Source: Bacteroidota bacterium (GTDB lineage: Bacteria > Bacteroidota > Bacteroidia > B-17B0 > Aurantibacillaceae). Taken from it: a stretch of DNA of 44,446 bases. Under the pieces are notes generated by a model. It saw only the letters and a list, made by a program, of their open reading frames with translations. It was not told where the DNA came from and searched no databases. Numbering within the stretch: the first letter of the stretch is position 1; the number at the start of each line of letters is the position of its first letter. The position numbers were made by a program, and so were the translations under genes. The stretch spans positions 1-44,446 of the forward strand of contig JAEZDS010000217.1 of the NCBI GenBank assembly GCA_023433205.1, written 5' to 3'. Positions 1-8,621 of the stretch are shown here, piece by piece.

Positions 1-2523
1 GTATTATACCTTCTGGCACTGATGGTATTTCTTCTCTCTTGTCTGGCAGCTGTAGTTTACTTTTACGACGACGAGATCAAGGCAAGTATTATTAATGGCC
101 TTAACAAAAACCTGCGTGCTGAAGTTCAGGTGCAGCCCTCTGACATTGACGTTACTATTCTCCGCACCTTTCCTGATTGTGCACTGCAGTTCAAAAAAGT
201 TCTGATGCTGGAGGCGATCGACAAAAAGCAGAGGGACACTTTAGTTTTTGCTGAACAGATTCGTCTGCATTTTGATTTTCTCGATATCTGGAGGGGCAAC
301 TATAGACTTCATAAACTGTCAATTGACGGCGCAACATTAAAGATCGCTCTTAGTAGTGCCGGTGAGCCAAATTATATCTTTTGGAAGAATACTTCGCAAA
401 ATACGCAGGGAGCCACCTCCTTCAGCCTTAACAATGTCCGTATTACAAACTGCAAATTGTTCTATGAGAACAAGCAGGCAGACATTAGCACTGCGCTGCA
501 GATAAAAGATCTGGGACTGAACGGCGATTTTGCTTCTGATAAATATAAGCTTAGTGCTAATACAGATCTATTGATAAATGGTTTTATTCAAAAGGGTAAA
601 TTATATCTTGAAGAGAAACGTTTAGTTACAGCACTCGATCTTAATGTAAATAACGAAGCCTTTGTAATCAGTTCAGCGCTTGTAAAGCTTAATGAGCTGG
701 AATTAAATGTAAATGGTGGATTCAGCTATAGGTCTGAAACCCTTAGTGATTTGCAACTTTCCTATCAGGCCCCGAACTTACAGATCACTTCGCTGATTTC
801 GCTGCTGCCTGCAAATGAAGCTGCTAAAATTAAGGACTACCAAAGCAGTGGTAGAATTTTTATTGAAGGGGAGCTTGCTTATAACGACAACGTGTTTGAC
901 GGCAAGGCCACTTTTGGCGCAAACAATGCCAGGATCGATTACCTGCCAGGCGGAACAAGTGTCGAGCAGCTTAATTTCTCCGGTAACCTGCTTCACGGAA
1001 AAATATTTGAACTTGAGATAAAAGACCTCCGGGCAATGATGGACGAAGGGCAGATCAGCGGAAGCCTGCGCGTAAGGGGAACAGATGACCCAATGGTGAG
1101 ACTTGAAACAAGGATAAAGTCTTCACTTGCCGCGCTCCATGGCTTTTTGCCTCTCGACACCCTTGAAAAGATTAGCGGTGATTTAGAAATCGACCTGCAG
1201 CTTGCCGGTTTAGTGTCGGACCTGAAACAAAAGGAGTTTAGTAAAAACATTGAATTAAATCTGCAGGCCGGCGTGAGAGATCTGATCGCCACCTTTAAAC
1301 ACGATAAACAAAGTTATCGTATTGCCTCCTGCAAACTTCGCGCCAGAAAAGGTGAGATCGAGGTGAAGGACCTGCATCTTAAACGCGGCAGTTCCGATCT
1401 GCTCATCAATGGTGCAGCGCCTGGACTGCTCGACTATTTTAGCGGGGAGCAAACGCCACTAAGAATAAACGGATCTATGGTTTCGGAGAAGCTTGTAGTG
1501 GACGATTTTTTACCCGAAGCAAGTTCAAACGGAAACAACGGAGCAGCAGACCTGATTCCCTCACGTCTTATTCTAAGCGCCCAAAGCAAGATAAGGTCTT
1601 TGGCTTTTGGCAAGTTCAGGGCAACAGATGTTTCGGGCCAGATAGATATCAGAGACCAGAAGATGATGGTGAGCGACCTTAATCTGCGCACCATGCAGGG
1701 CTCTGCAAACATAAACGCACTGGCCGACAATTCTAAGGGAGGGTTGGATGTTTCGGTAGAAAGTTCACTTAAAAGGATAAACATTCAGGAACTTTTTGTG
1801 CAGATGAATAATTTTGGACAAAGCACGCTCAGCGATCAGCACATCAGGGGTTTTGCCACTGCAGAAGTGAGTTTTTCAGGGAGATGGAATAACAAACTTG
1901 AGAACGATCCCGCCTCAATAAAAACTGAAGCCGAAATAAAGATTGATCAGGGAGAGCTTATTGCCTTTAAACCACTTTCTAGTCTGGGACGTTTTATTGA
2001 TGTTAAAGATCTTGAACATGTAAAGTTTTCACAGCTTAACAGTAATGTAGAAATTGAAGGGCAGCAGATAAGAATTCCCCGTACATCAATACGAAACACG
2101 GCCATCAATCTTGATTTTTATGGCAGCCATTCGTTTGAACACGATATTGATTATCATTTTCAGTTGCTGTTGAGCGATCTTATTGCGGCACGAAAAAACA
2201 AAAGTAACCAGGGTGAGTTTGGCGAAATTATGAAAGACAGCGAGAACAATCGTGGCGTTTATATAGTAATGAGCGGTAATCTTGATGATCCTAAGATCAG
2301 GTATGACCGGCAGGGCTTACAGCAGAAGATAAAAAACGATCTGCAGAACGAAAAACAAAACATTAAAGGACTTTTAAAAGAGGAGTTTGGTCTATTTAAG
2401 AAGTCAGCACCAGCTGAAAAACCTGTTACCGAAACTACAGTATTTAAAATCGAAGAAAATTCGCCAAATCCCGCTCCCAAAAAACAGCTTGTACTTAAAA
2501 AACGCGAGGAGGAGGATTTTTGA
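1..2523 (+). CDS. AsmA-like membrane-anchored protein, 5' end outside window
   Basis: The reading frame is open from the first base. An ATG at 22 is possible, but the seven upstream codons are in frame and hydrophobic, so the true start is probably outside the window. Residues from the window edge to about 20 form one membrane anchor. The rest is a long series of beta-rich, amphipathic repeats with no catalytic motifs, as in AsmA/TamB-like proteins. The C-terminal part, about residues 610-760, reads as an AsmA-type C-terminal region, followed by a charged Lys/Glu-rich tail. AsmA-family proteins are inner-membrane-anchored and span the periplasm; members are linked to outer-membrane lipid or protein homeostasis. 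The exact cargo here is unknown. The next gene starts 213 bp downstream on the same strand. Family assignment rests on overall character, not on a single motif. Confidence 0.75.
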   Translation, partial: VLYLLALMVFLLSCLAAVVYFYDDEIKASIINGLNKNLRAEVQVQPSDIDVTILRTFPDCALQFKKVLMLEAIDKKQRDTLVFAEQIRLHFDFLDIWRGNYRLHKLSIDGATLKIALSSAGEPNYIFWKNTSQNTQGATSFSLNNVRITNCKLFYENKQADISTALQIKDLGLNGDFASDKYKLSANTDLLINGFIQKGKLYLEEKRLVTALDLNVNNEAFVISSALVKLNELELNVNGGFSYRSETLSDLQLSYQAPNLQITSLISLLPANEAAKIKDYQSSGRIFIEGELAYNDNVFDGKATFGANNARIDYLPGGTSVEQLNFSGNLLHGKIFELEIKDLRAMMDEGQISGSLRVRGTDDPMVRLETRIKSSLAALHGFLPLDTLEKISGDLEIDLQLAGLVSDLKQKEFSKNIELNLQAGVRDLIATFKHDKQSYRIASCKLRARKGEIEVKDLHLKRGSSDLLINGAAPGLLDYFSGEQTPLRINGSMVSEKLVVDDFLPEASSNGNNGAADLIPSRLILSAQSKIRSLAFGKFRATDVSGQIDIRDQKMMVSDLNLRTMQGSANINALADNSKGGLDVSVESSLKRINIQELFVQMNNFGQSTLSDQHIRGFATAEVSFSGRWNNKLENDPASIKTEAEIKIDQGELIAFKPLSSLGRFIDVKDLEHVKFSQLNSNVEIEGQQIRIPRTSIRNTAINLDFYGSHSFEHDIDYHFQLLLSDLIAARKNKSNQGEFGEIMKDSENNRGVYIVMSGNLDDPKIRYDRQGLQQKIKNDLQNEKQNIKGLLKEEFGLFKKSAPAEKPVTETTVFKIEENSPNPAPKKQLVLKKREEEDF

Positions 2524-2736
2524 GACTGGTTCTTTTTTGAGTGATCCTACTGATCCTTTGAAGTCAGTAATTTTGTGAAACGCAACTATTAACCTCATCA
2601 GAGACCATAGCATGTACTCTATGCTTCTTATGTTCCTATGTTGTTAAATATTCAGACAACCTCCCTTTAATCCATCCCTCTTACCCATTCTCTCCTACCC
2701 CTAAAAGTTCTATCTTAGCCTTATTAAATTCCATCT

Positions 2737-4254
2737 GTGAACATCTACGCTAAAAAACAACGCTGGAAGTTAGGTCTGGCCGCGGCTGCTTTTGTGATTG
2801 TTATTGTCTCGTTCTGGTATTCAAACAATCTTGTAAAAGATATTTCTGAAAGCGAAAAACAAAAGGTGGAGTTGTGGGCCAGCGCTGTGCAGAAAAAAGC
2901 CAGTCTGGTAAAATTCACCAAACAGCTTTTTGAAGAAATTCAGCAGGGAGAACGTAAAAAGGCTGAATTATTTGGCGAGGCAACAAAAGAGCTGAGTATG
3001 GGCAGCGACCTGGGTCAGAACAGCGGCATGTCTTTTATACTAAAGGTGCTTCAGGATAATACAACAGTGCCTGTAATTCTTACTGATGATAACGACAGGA
3101 TCATTACACAGCGGAATCTTGATACGGTTCTGGTATCTGATCCCGAATACCTGCAACAGCAACTCAGCCTGATGAAGGAACTTTATCCTCCCGTTGAGAT
3201 CGTTTATTATAAAGGGTTAAAACAAAAGCTTTATCATAAAGACAGTAAAGTGTTTAATGACATTAAACTTGTGTTTGATAGTTTGATCAAATCATTTATT
3301 ACTGAGGTGGCGGTTAATTCAGCTGGAGTGCCTGTGATCTTCACCAATGCAACCAAAGACACCATTATTGATAAAGGCAAGATCGACTCAGCGGAGGTGG
3401 CAACTCCACAAAAACTGCAAGCCAAACTTAATGAACTTGCCGGACTAAATGCACCCATTGAAGTTGACCTTGGCGAGGGCACAAAAAATTACATCTATTA
3501 TGCGCCTTCAGAGTTGCTCACTAAACTTACTTATTATCCTTATGTGCAGTTCGGGGTTATAGGTCTTTTTCTGCTGATAGCTTACATACTTTTTAGCACT
3601 GCCCGTAAGGCAGAGCAGGACCAGGTGTGGGTGGGGATGAGCAAAGAAACCGCGCATCAACTTGGCACTCCGCTTTCAAGCCTTATGGCATGGAACGAAC
3701 ATTTGCTGGGTATTGGCGTTGATCCCACTATTGTAAAAGAGATGCAGCAGGATGTTCAGCGGCTTAACACTATTACCGATCGTTTCAGTAAGATCGGTTC
3801 TCAGCCAACACTCTCTCAGGAGAACATCAACGAAATATTGAAAGATTCCGTTGACTATCTTTCAAGGAGGACCTCACGTAATGTGAGTTACGAACTGCAG
3901 CTTCCTGAAGAAACGATTTATGCACATTTAAGCAAACCGCTGTTCGAATGGGTGATTGAGAACCTTTGCAAAAACGCTGTAGATGCAATGGAAGGCAAAG
4001 GCGAGTTAAAGGTAGTTCTTACTGATGTTCCTGAGGGCTGTACAATTGATATAAGTGATACCGGCAAAGGCATTCCGAAATCTAAATTCAGCACTGTGTT
4101 TCAGCCCGGATTTACCACAAAAACCCGGGGCTGGGGCTTGGGCTTAAGCCTTTCAAAGAGGATTATTGAAACATACCACAAAGGCAAGATCTTTGTTCTG
4201 AAAAGCGAGCAGGGCAAAGGCACCACCTTTAGAATAGAACTAGACAGAAACTGA
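2737..4254 (+). CDS. Membrane sensor histidine kinase
   Basis: This 505-residue protein has transmembrane segments at about 12-28 and 268-288 enclosing an extracytoplasmic region of about 240 residues. A kinase core follows. The phospho-acceptor is probably H307 in the H-box HQLGTPLSS, which has Gln where the commonest form has Glu. The N-box is NLCKNAVDAM, the G1 box DTGKGIP and the G2 box GWGLGLSLS, so the ATPase domain looks intact. The sensory region contains two similar segments, about 111-170 and 199-260, both beginning VPVI and both with LQ..L..L and P(V/I)E blocks, which suggests internal duplication. The start is GTG, preceded by a weak -7-like TATCTTAG at about 2712. No response regulator lies beside it, so it is an orphan kinase here. 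The gene converges on sdhB with only 17 bp between stop codons. The signal sensed is unknown. Confidence 0.88.
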   Translation: MNIYAKKQRWKLGLAAAAFVIVIVSFWYSNNLVKDISESEKQKVELWASAVQKKASLVKFTKQLFEEIQQGERKKAELFGEATKELSMGSDLGQNSGMSFILKVLQDNTTVPVILTDDNDRIITQRNLDTVLVSDPEYLQQQLSLMKELYPPVEIVYYKGLKQKLYHKDSKVFNDIKLVFDSLIKSFITEVAVNSAGVPVIFTNATKDTIIDKGKIDSAEVATPQKLQAKLNELAGLNAPIEVDLGEGTKNYIYYAPSELLTKLTYYPYVQFGVIGLFLLIAYILFSTARKAEQDQVWVGMSKETAHQLGTPLSSLMAWNEHLLGIGVDPTIVKEMQQDVQRLNTITDRFSKIGSQPTLSQENINEILKDSVDYLSRRTSRNVSYELQLPEETIYAHLSKPLFEWVIENLCKNAVDAMEGKGELKVVLTDVPEGCTIDISDTGKGIPKSKFSTVFQPGFTTKTRGWGLGLSLSKRIIETYHKGKIFVLKSEQGKGTTFRIELDRN

Positions 4255-4271
4255 GAAATTATTCGTGTATA

Positions 4272-5030
4272 TCAGGTAATACTTGCGCCCATGTATTCTC
4301 TGTTCATGCGTGCAATATTTTCAAGGCTGATGTTTTTAGGACATTCTGCCTCACATGAACCAATATTGGTGCAGTTTCCAAAACCCTCAGCGTCCATTTG
4401 TTTAACCATGTTAAGAACACGCTCCTCGCGCTCAACTTTTCCCTGAGGAAGCAAAGCCAGCTGCGATACTTTTGCTGATACAAACAACATGGCGCTTGAA
4501 TTTTTACAGGCAGCTACGCAAGCCCCGCAGGCTATGCAAGCCGCCGCGTTAAAAGCCTCATCGGCATCAACTTTTGGGATCAGAATATTATTGGCATCTT
4601 TTACATTTCCTGTGTTTACCGATACAAATCCACCCGCCGCCATTATCCGGTCAAAGGAACTGCGATCTGTTACAAGGTCTTTTACAACAGGAAAACCTTT
4701 TGCACGCCAGGGCTCTACAACAATAGTATCACCATCTTTAAAACTGCGCATGTGCAGCTGGCAGGTTGTAACGCCGCCCTTAGGTCCATGTGGGCGACCA
4801 TTGATATACATGCTGCACATGCCGCAAATACCTTCACGGCAATCGTGATCAAAAACAATCGGTTCTTTGCCTTCGCTGATGAGTCGTTCGTTCACTACAT
4901 CAAACATCTCTAAAAAACTCATGTCAGGCGAAATACCTTTGGCTTCGTAGGTTTCAAAGCCACCTCTTGTTTTGCCGTTCTTTTGCTTCCACACTTTTAG
5001 TGTGAGGTTCATGTTGCCGTGGTTATTCAT
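4272..5030 (-). CDS. sdhB: Succinate dehydrogenase/fumarate reductase iron-sulfur subunit
   Basis: This 252-residue subunit carries electrons between the flavoprotein and the membrane cytochrome of complex II. The 2Fe-2S ligands are C64, C69, C72 and C90, in CREGICGMC and VTTC. The second half holds CIACGACVAAC (C165, C168, C171, C175) and C220, C226 and C230, supplying the 4Fe-4S and 3Fe-4S clusters. It is the last gene of sdhCAB. A 126-bp gap separates it from sdhA, much wider than the 22 bp between sdhC and sdhA. The gap holds a purine-rich run on the plus strand (GGGGTGAGTGGTGAGAGG) but no clear promoter. The family cannot be split into dehydrogenase and fumarate reductase by sequence alone. 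Confidence 0.95.
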   Translation of the reverse strand: MNNHGNMNLTLKVWKQKNGKTRGGFETYEAKGISPDMSFLEMFDVVNERLISEGKEPIVFDHDCREGICGMCSMYINGRPHGPKGGVTTCQLHMRSFKDGDTIVVEPWRAKGFPVVKDLVTDRSSFDRIMAAGGFVSVNTGNVKDANNILIPKVDADEAFNAAACIACGACVAACKNSSAMLFVSAKVSQLALLPQGKVEREERVLNMVKQMDAEGFGNCTNIGSCEAECPKNISLENIARMNREYMGASIT

Positions 5031-5156
5031 ATTTTTTTAGTGGCTAGGGGTGAGTGGTGAGAGGTAGGAGAAGCCTTGCGGTTACTGCCTCTTTTTACCT
5101 CTCTTCCAGTAATGGTTTTAAACTGTTTAACATTTTTGTGATCTCTGCGACCCTCA

Positions 5157-7145
5157 TCACTTATAGCTCCTCGCAGCGATCTTAATATTCTCGTATTGTA
5201 GTTCTTCTCTGTGAAGTTCAAACTCTCCTTCTCCTTTAAATTCCCAGGCAGCTACGTAAGCGTAATTTTCATCGTCACGCATGGCCTCTCCTTCAGGTGT
5301 CTGGTATTCCTCACGGAAGTGACCACCACAACTTTCGTTGCGCTGCAAGGCATCAATACACATCAGTTCCCCGAGTTCAAGGAAGTCGGCAACACGGTGT
5401 GCTTTTTCAAGTTCTGTGTTGAGCTCATTTGCCTCTCCGGGCACACGAACGTCCTTCCAGAACTCGGCACGTAATTGTCTGATCTCTTCAATGGCAGATT
5501 TAAGTCCTTCGGCATTTCTTGCCATGCCGCACTTATCCCACATTATTTTCCCCAGCTTTTTGTGAAAATGATCGACAGATTTTGTGCCTTTAATGGTCAT
5601 CAGTTTGTTGATACGTTCCTTAACAGTCGCCTCTGCTTCTGTAAAAGCTGGATGATCGAGCGGTATGGGTTTTGTGCGGATCTCGGTAGAAAGGTAATCA
5701 CCAATGGTGTAGGGGATCACAAAATAGCCATCGGCCAGACCCTGCATCAGCGCTGAAGCACCAAGTCTGTTGGCACCGTGATCGCTGAAATTGGCCTCAC
5801 CAAGTGCGTATAGACCTGGAACCGTTGTCATAAGATTATAATCAACCCAAAGGCCACCCATGGTATAATGCACCGCTGGATAAATTCTCATTGGCACCTC
5901 ATACGGATTTTCTCCGGTGATCTGCATGTACATATCGAAGAGGTTGCCATACTTCTGTTTGATCACTTCCTTGCCCAGTCGAATTACCTCTTCGCGTGAA
6001 GGGTTCTGCAGGTTCAGTTTATTGGCCTCAATTCTTCCATACCGTTCAGTATTTGCGGCAAAGTCAAGGTAAACAGCCATTTTGCTGGCGCCTACACCAT
6101 AACCTGCGTCGCATCTTTCTTTGGCAGCACGGCTGGCAACATCGCGGGGCACAAGATTTCCAAATGCGGGGTACCGTCTTTCCAGGTAGTAATCTCTTTC
6201 TTCTTCAGGGATGTCAGTTGCTTTTCGCGGATCGTTTTGTTTTTTAGGAACCCAGATCCTTCCATCGTTTCGCAGCGACTCCGACATGAGCGTAAGTTTG
6301 CTTTGATGATCTCCTGAAACCGGTATACAGGTAGGATGGATCTGTGTGTAACAGGGATTTGCAAAAAAGGCTCCTTTCTTGTGTGCTTTCCAGGCCGCAG
6401 TTACATTACTGCCCATGGCATTGGTTGAAAGGTAGAATACGTTTCCGTAACCGCCAGTACAAAGCAGCACAGCGTGTCCGAAATGGCGTTCAAGTTGTCC
6501 TGTTATAAGGTTCCGCGCAATAATCCCCCGGCACTTTCCGTCAATATTTACCACCTCCATCATCTCGTGTCTTGCGAACATCTGCACTGCCCCCATGCCT
6601 ACCTGGCGCTGCAATGCACTGTATGCGCCAAGCAGCAGCTGCTGTCCGGTTTGACCCGCCGCGTAAAAAGTACGCTGCACCTGCGTTCCACCAAAGGAGC
6701 GGTTACTTAATGTGCCGCCATACTCACGCGCAAAAGGAACTCCCTGTGCCACGCATTGATCAATGATATTCCCTGACACTTCAGAAAGCCTGTGTACATT
6801 GGCTTCACGGGCGCGATAATCTCCCCCTTTGATGGTATCGTAAAACAAACGGTAAACACTGTCACCATCGTTCTGGTAATTTTTCGCGGCATTTACGCCG
6901 CCCTGGGCCGCAATACTGTGCGCCCGGCGCGCAGAATCCTGAAAACAGAAGGCCTTTACCTTGTACCCCATCTCTGCCAGGGTGGCAGCGGCTGAAGCGC
7001 CGGCCAGACCGGTGCCTACAACAATTACTTCAAGACTTCTTTTATTTGCAGGATTTACCAGAGGGATAGTAGAACGGTATTTGGTCCATTTATCTTCGAG
7101 TTTGCCTTCTGGTATTCTCGCGTTTAATTTATTTGATGTAGCCAT
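5157..7145 (-). CDS. sdhA: Succinate dehydrogenase/fumarate reductase flavoprotein subunit
   Basis: This 662-residue catalytic subunit interconverts succinate and fumarate. The N-terminal FAD-binding motif is VVGTGLAGASAA (about 42-53). H76 in HSIAAQGGVNA is the expected covalent FAD attachment site. Further family signatures are the active-site segment around IHPTCIPVSG and the FAD-contact segment GEANFSDHGANRLGASAL. The length fits the Bacteroidota and epsilonproteobacterial type-B enzymes, which are longer than the E. coli subunit. The gene starts 22 bp after sdhC, so the two are very likely co-transcribed. In Bacteroidota this complex usually works with menaquinone and may act in both directions; that is family knowledge, not visible here. 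Confidence 0.96.
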   Translation of the reverse strand: MATSNKLNARIPEGKLEDKWTKYRSTIPLVNPANKRSLEVIVVGTGLAGASAAATLAEMGYKVKAFCFQDSARRAHSIAAQGGVNAAKNYQNDGDSVYRLFYDTIKGGDYRAREANVHRLSEVSGNIIDQCVAQGVPFAREYGGTLSNRSFGGTQVQRTFYAAGQTGQQLLLGAYSALQRQVGMGAVQMFARHEMMEVVNIDGKCRGIIARNLITGQLERHFGHAVLLCTGGYGNVFYLSTNAMGSNVTAAWKAHKKGAFFANPCYTQIHPTCIPVSGDHQSKLTLMSESLRNDGRIWVPKKQNDPRKATDIPEEERDYYLERRYPAFGNLVPRDVASRAAKERCDAGYGVGASKMAVYLDFAANTERYGRIEANKLNLQNPSREEVIRLGKEVIKQKYGNLFDMYMQITGENPYEVPMRIYPAVHYTMGGLWVDYNLMTTVPGLYALGEANFSDHGANRLGASALMQGLADGYFVIPYTIGDYLSTEIRTKPIPLDHPAFTEAEATVKERINKLMTIKGTKSVDHFHKKLGKIMWDKCGMARNAEGLKSAIEEIRQLRAEFWKDVRVPGEANELNTELEKAHRVADFLELGELMCIDALQRNESCGGHFREEYQTPEGEAMRDDENYAYVAAWEFKGEGEFELHREELQYENIKIAARSYK

Positions 7146-7167
7146 AAAAATTTTTCTTTCTAACGAA

Positions 7168-7848
7168 TTATTTCACAATGCCAAAGTACATGGCCAGTGG
7201 CATGGCCGCGAAAATAAGGCTGATAATAATGGAGAAGGCCACGCCGAATTTTTTAATAAAGGGGGTGTATTTCCTGTGATTGAGCCCCAGCGTCTGAAAT
7301 GATGACTGAAAACCATGCAGCAGGTGATACGCCAGCGAAACCATGGCAAGGCAATACACCACCACAACCCAGCCCTGCGCAAAGGTTGTCTGCATAATAG
7401 CGTAAAGATCTTCATGACCATTAGTATCCTGTGTATGTATGCCAGTAATCCTCGACTTTATCCAGAAATGAGAAATATGTATGATCAGAAAGATGAGAAT
7501 AAGGGTTCCAAGCAATCCCATTGACTTGCTGTACCAGCTGATCTGCTCAGGGTTGGCGGTTTTTGCGTAACCAATTGGTCTGGCCTTACGGTTATCAATG
7601 GTTAAGCGCAGCGACTGAATAATGTGAATGATAAAGCCTGCGAACAAAACTATTTCCATGGCCCTTATAAGCCAGTTGGTTGCCATAAAATGTGCGCCTT
7701 CGTTAAAAGTGAGGCCACCGTCGTTAAAAAAAATGAGGGAGTTAAGAAAGCAGTGTATCACCAGAAATGAAACAAGAAATAAGCCAGTAATACCCATCAC
7801 CACTTTTTTGCCGATGGAAGAGGAGAGAAACCCGTGTTTTTTACTCAT
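7168..7848 (-). CDS. sdhC: Succinate dehydrogenase cytochrome b558 subunit
   Basis: This 226-residue integral membrane protein anchors the complex and carries heme b for quinone exchange. Hydrophobic helices fall at about 15-35, 58-85, 105-127, 150-172 and 195-220, giving the five-helix plan of single-subunit type-B anchors. Several histidines lie in or near the helices (VIHCF, IIHIIQS, IIHISHFW, AYHLLHGF), which is suitable for bis-His heme ligation. It is the first gene of sdhCAB, and there is no separate sdhD. Its promoter is well formed (see 7887-7917). The ATG at 7848 lies about 38 bp after the -7 box. Confidence 0.92.
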   Translation of the reverse strand: MSKKHGFLSSSIGKKVVMGITGLFLVSFLVIHCFLNSLIFFNDGGLTFNEGAHFMATNWLIRAMEIVLFAGFIIHIIQSLRLTIDNRKARPIGYAKTANPEQISWYSKSMGLLGTLILIFLIIHISHFWIKSRITGIHTQDTNGHEDLYAIMQTTFAQGWVVVVYCLAMVSLAYHLLHGFQSSFQTLGLNHRKYTPFIKKFGVAFSIIISLIFAAMPLAMYFGIVK

Positions 7849-7886
7849 AATTGGATTTGATGAAAAACGTCATTAAAAACGCAAGG

Positions 7887-7917
7887 CAAATGTATTAAGC
7901 AATTCGCTCAATGCCAA
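7887..7917 (-). promoter_or_regulatory. Bacteroidota-type promoter for sdhCAB
   Basis: On the minus strand TTG (7917-7915), 20 bp and TACATTTG (7894-7887) match the Bacteroidota vegetative consensus, TTTG-N19..21-TAnnTTTG. The distance gives a leader of roughly 30 nt before the sdhC ATG. Confidence 0.6.
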
Positions 7918-8028
7918 GTTTTGTATAGCTTACAGGTAGTGTTCAGTTTCTGTGCATGACCCTGTAACTCAGTGTTTGTGGTAGTTTTCAGGTGTGGCGC
8001 TTATTTAGAAGCTTTATAAATACGCTGT

Positions 8029-8565
8029 TCAAGGGCCAAACCTGTGCAGTTCTCGCCATATATCTTCAAGGCGCAGCAGAGAAAACCCACTCACGGTCAC
8101 CTGGTGCCTCAACTCGCCGGTTTTTATAAAATCCCAGGCAGGCTGGAAATTTTTCTTCCGAAGGTCCCTGAATGCAATGGTTACGTGCGGATGGAAGCCC
8201 CGTTTATCGTCGCGCTCATTAAATAGCTGAAGGTTGGTAACCGCGAACCGTGTGAGATCATGGTGCAGCTGTTGCAGTGTGGGATTTTCTTCCACGGCAA
8301 GATAGATCACTCTTTCTCCAAATCGGTCGAATCCATTAAGTTGCAGCTCAAAGGGCTCAGGTTGCTTAAAACTGGAAAGCGTTGTAATTAGTTCTTGCTC
8401 CCTGGCGGTTTTCCATTCAAACGGGCGATGAAGAGTGATGTGCGACGGACTCCGCAAAGCCCCCTTCAGGTTAAATTTTTCAAAAAGTTGCTGTTTTAAC
8501 CCCTCAGAGTGCTCAAAAGCCGCGCCACGCAACACAATCGCTATGAAGTACTTCCCCTTGTCCAT
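8029..8565 (-). CDS. 2'-5' RNA ligase family protein (2H phosphoesterase)
   Basis: This 178-residue protein belongs to the 2H superfamily, which acts on cyclic phosphodiesters or 2'-5' RNA linkages. The two signature HxTx motifs are present at H42-I-T-L and H127-V-T-I, about 80 residues apart, as expected for the two lobes of the fold. I chose the ATG at 8565 over the in-frame GTG two codons upstream. It is divergent from the sugar nucleotidyltransferase at 8622, and the intergenic space is short. About 180 bp separate it from sdhC on the same strand; that stretch contains the sdhC promoter and nothing else I can identify. The substrate is unknown. Confidence 0.85.
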   Translation of the reverse strand: MDKGKYFIAIVLRGAAFEHSEGLKQQLFEKFNLKGALRSPSHITLHRPFEWKTAREQELITTLSSFKQPEPFELQLNGFDRFGERVIYLAVEENPTLQQLHHDLTRFAVTNLQLFNERDDKRGFHPHVTIAFRDLRKKNFQPAWDFIKTGELRHQVTVSGFSLLRLEDIWRELHRFGP

Positions 8566-8590
8566 TACCACGCCTTCCGTTAATTTATAG

Positions 8591-8598
8591 TATTTTTG
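8591..8598 (+). promoter_or_regulatory. Probable -7 element for the 8622 operon
   Basis: TATTTTTG matches TAnnTTTG and ends 23 bp before the ATG at 8622. No convincing TTG lies at the usual distance upstream, so this is a -7 box only. Confidence 0.4.
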
Positions 8599-8621
8599 CG
8601 CGGTACAAAAATCCTGAATTT

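Noticed and set aside
5027..5221. 64-codon open frame in the sdhA-sdhB spacer
   Set aside because: It overlaps the sdhA end in another frame and its translation is low-complexity and unlike any known protein.
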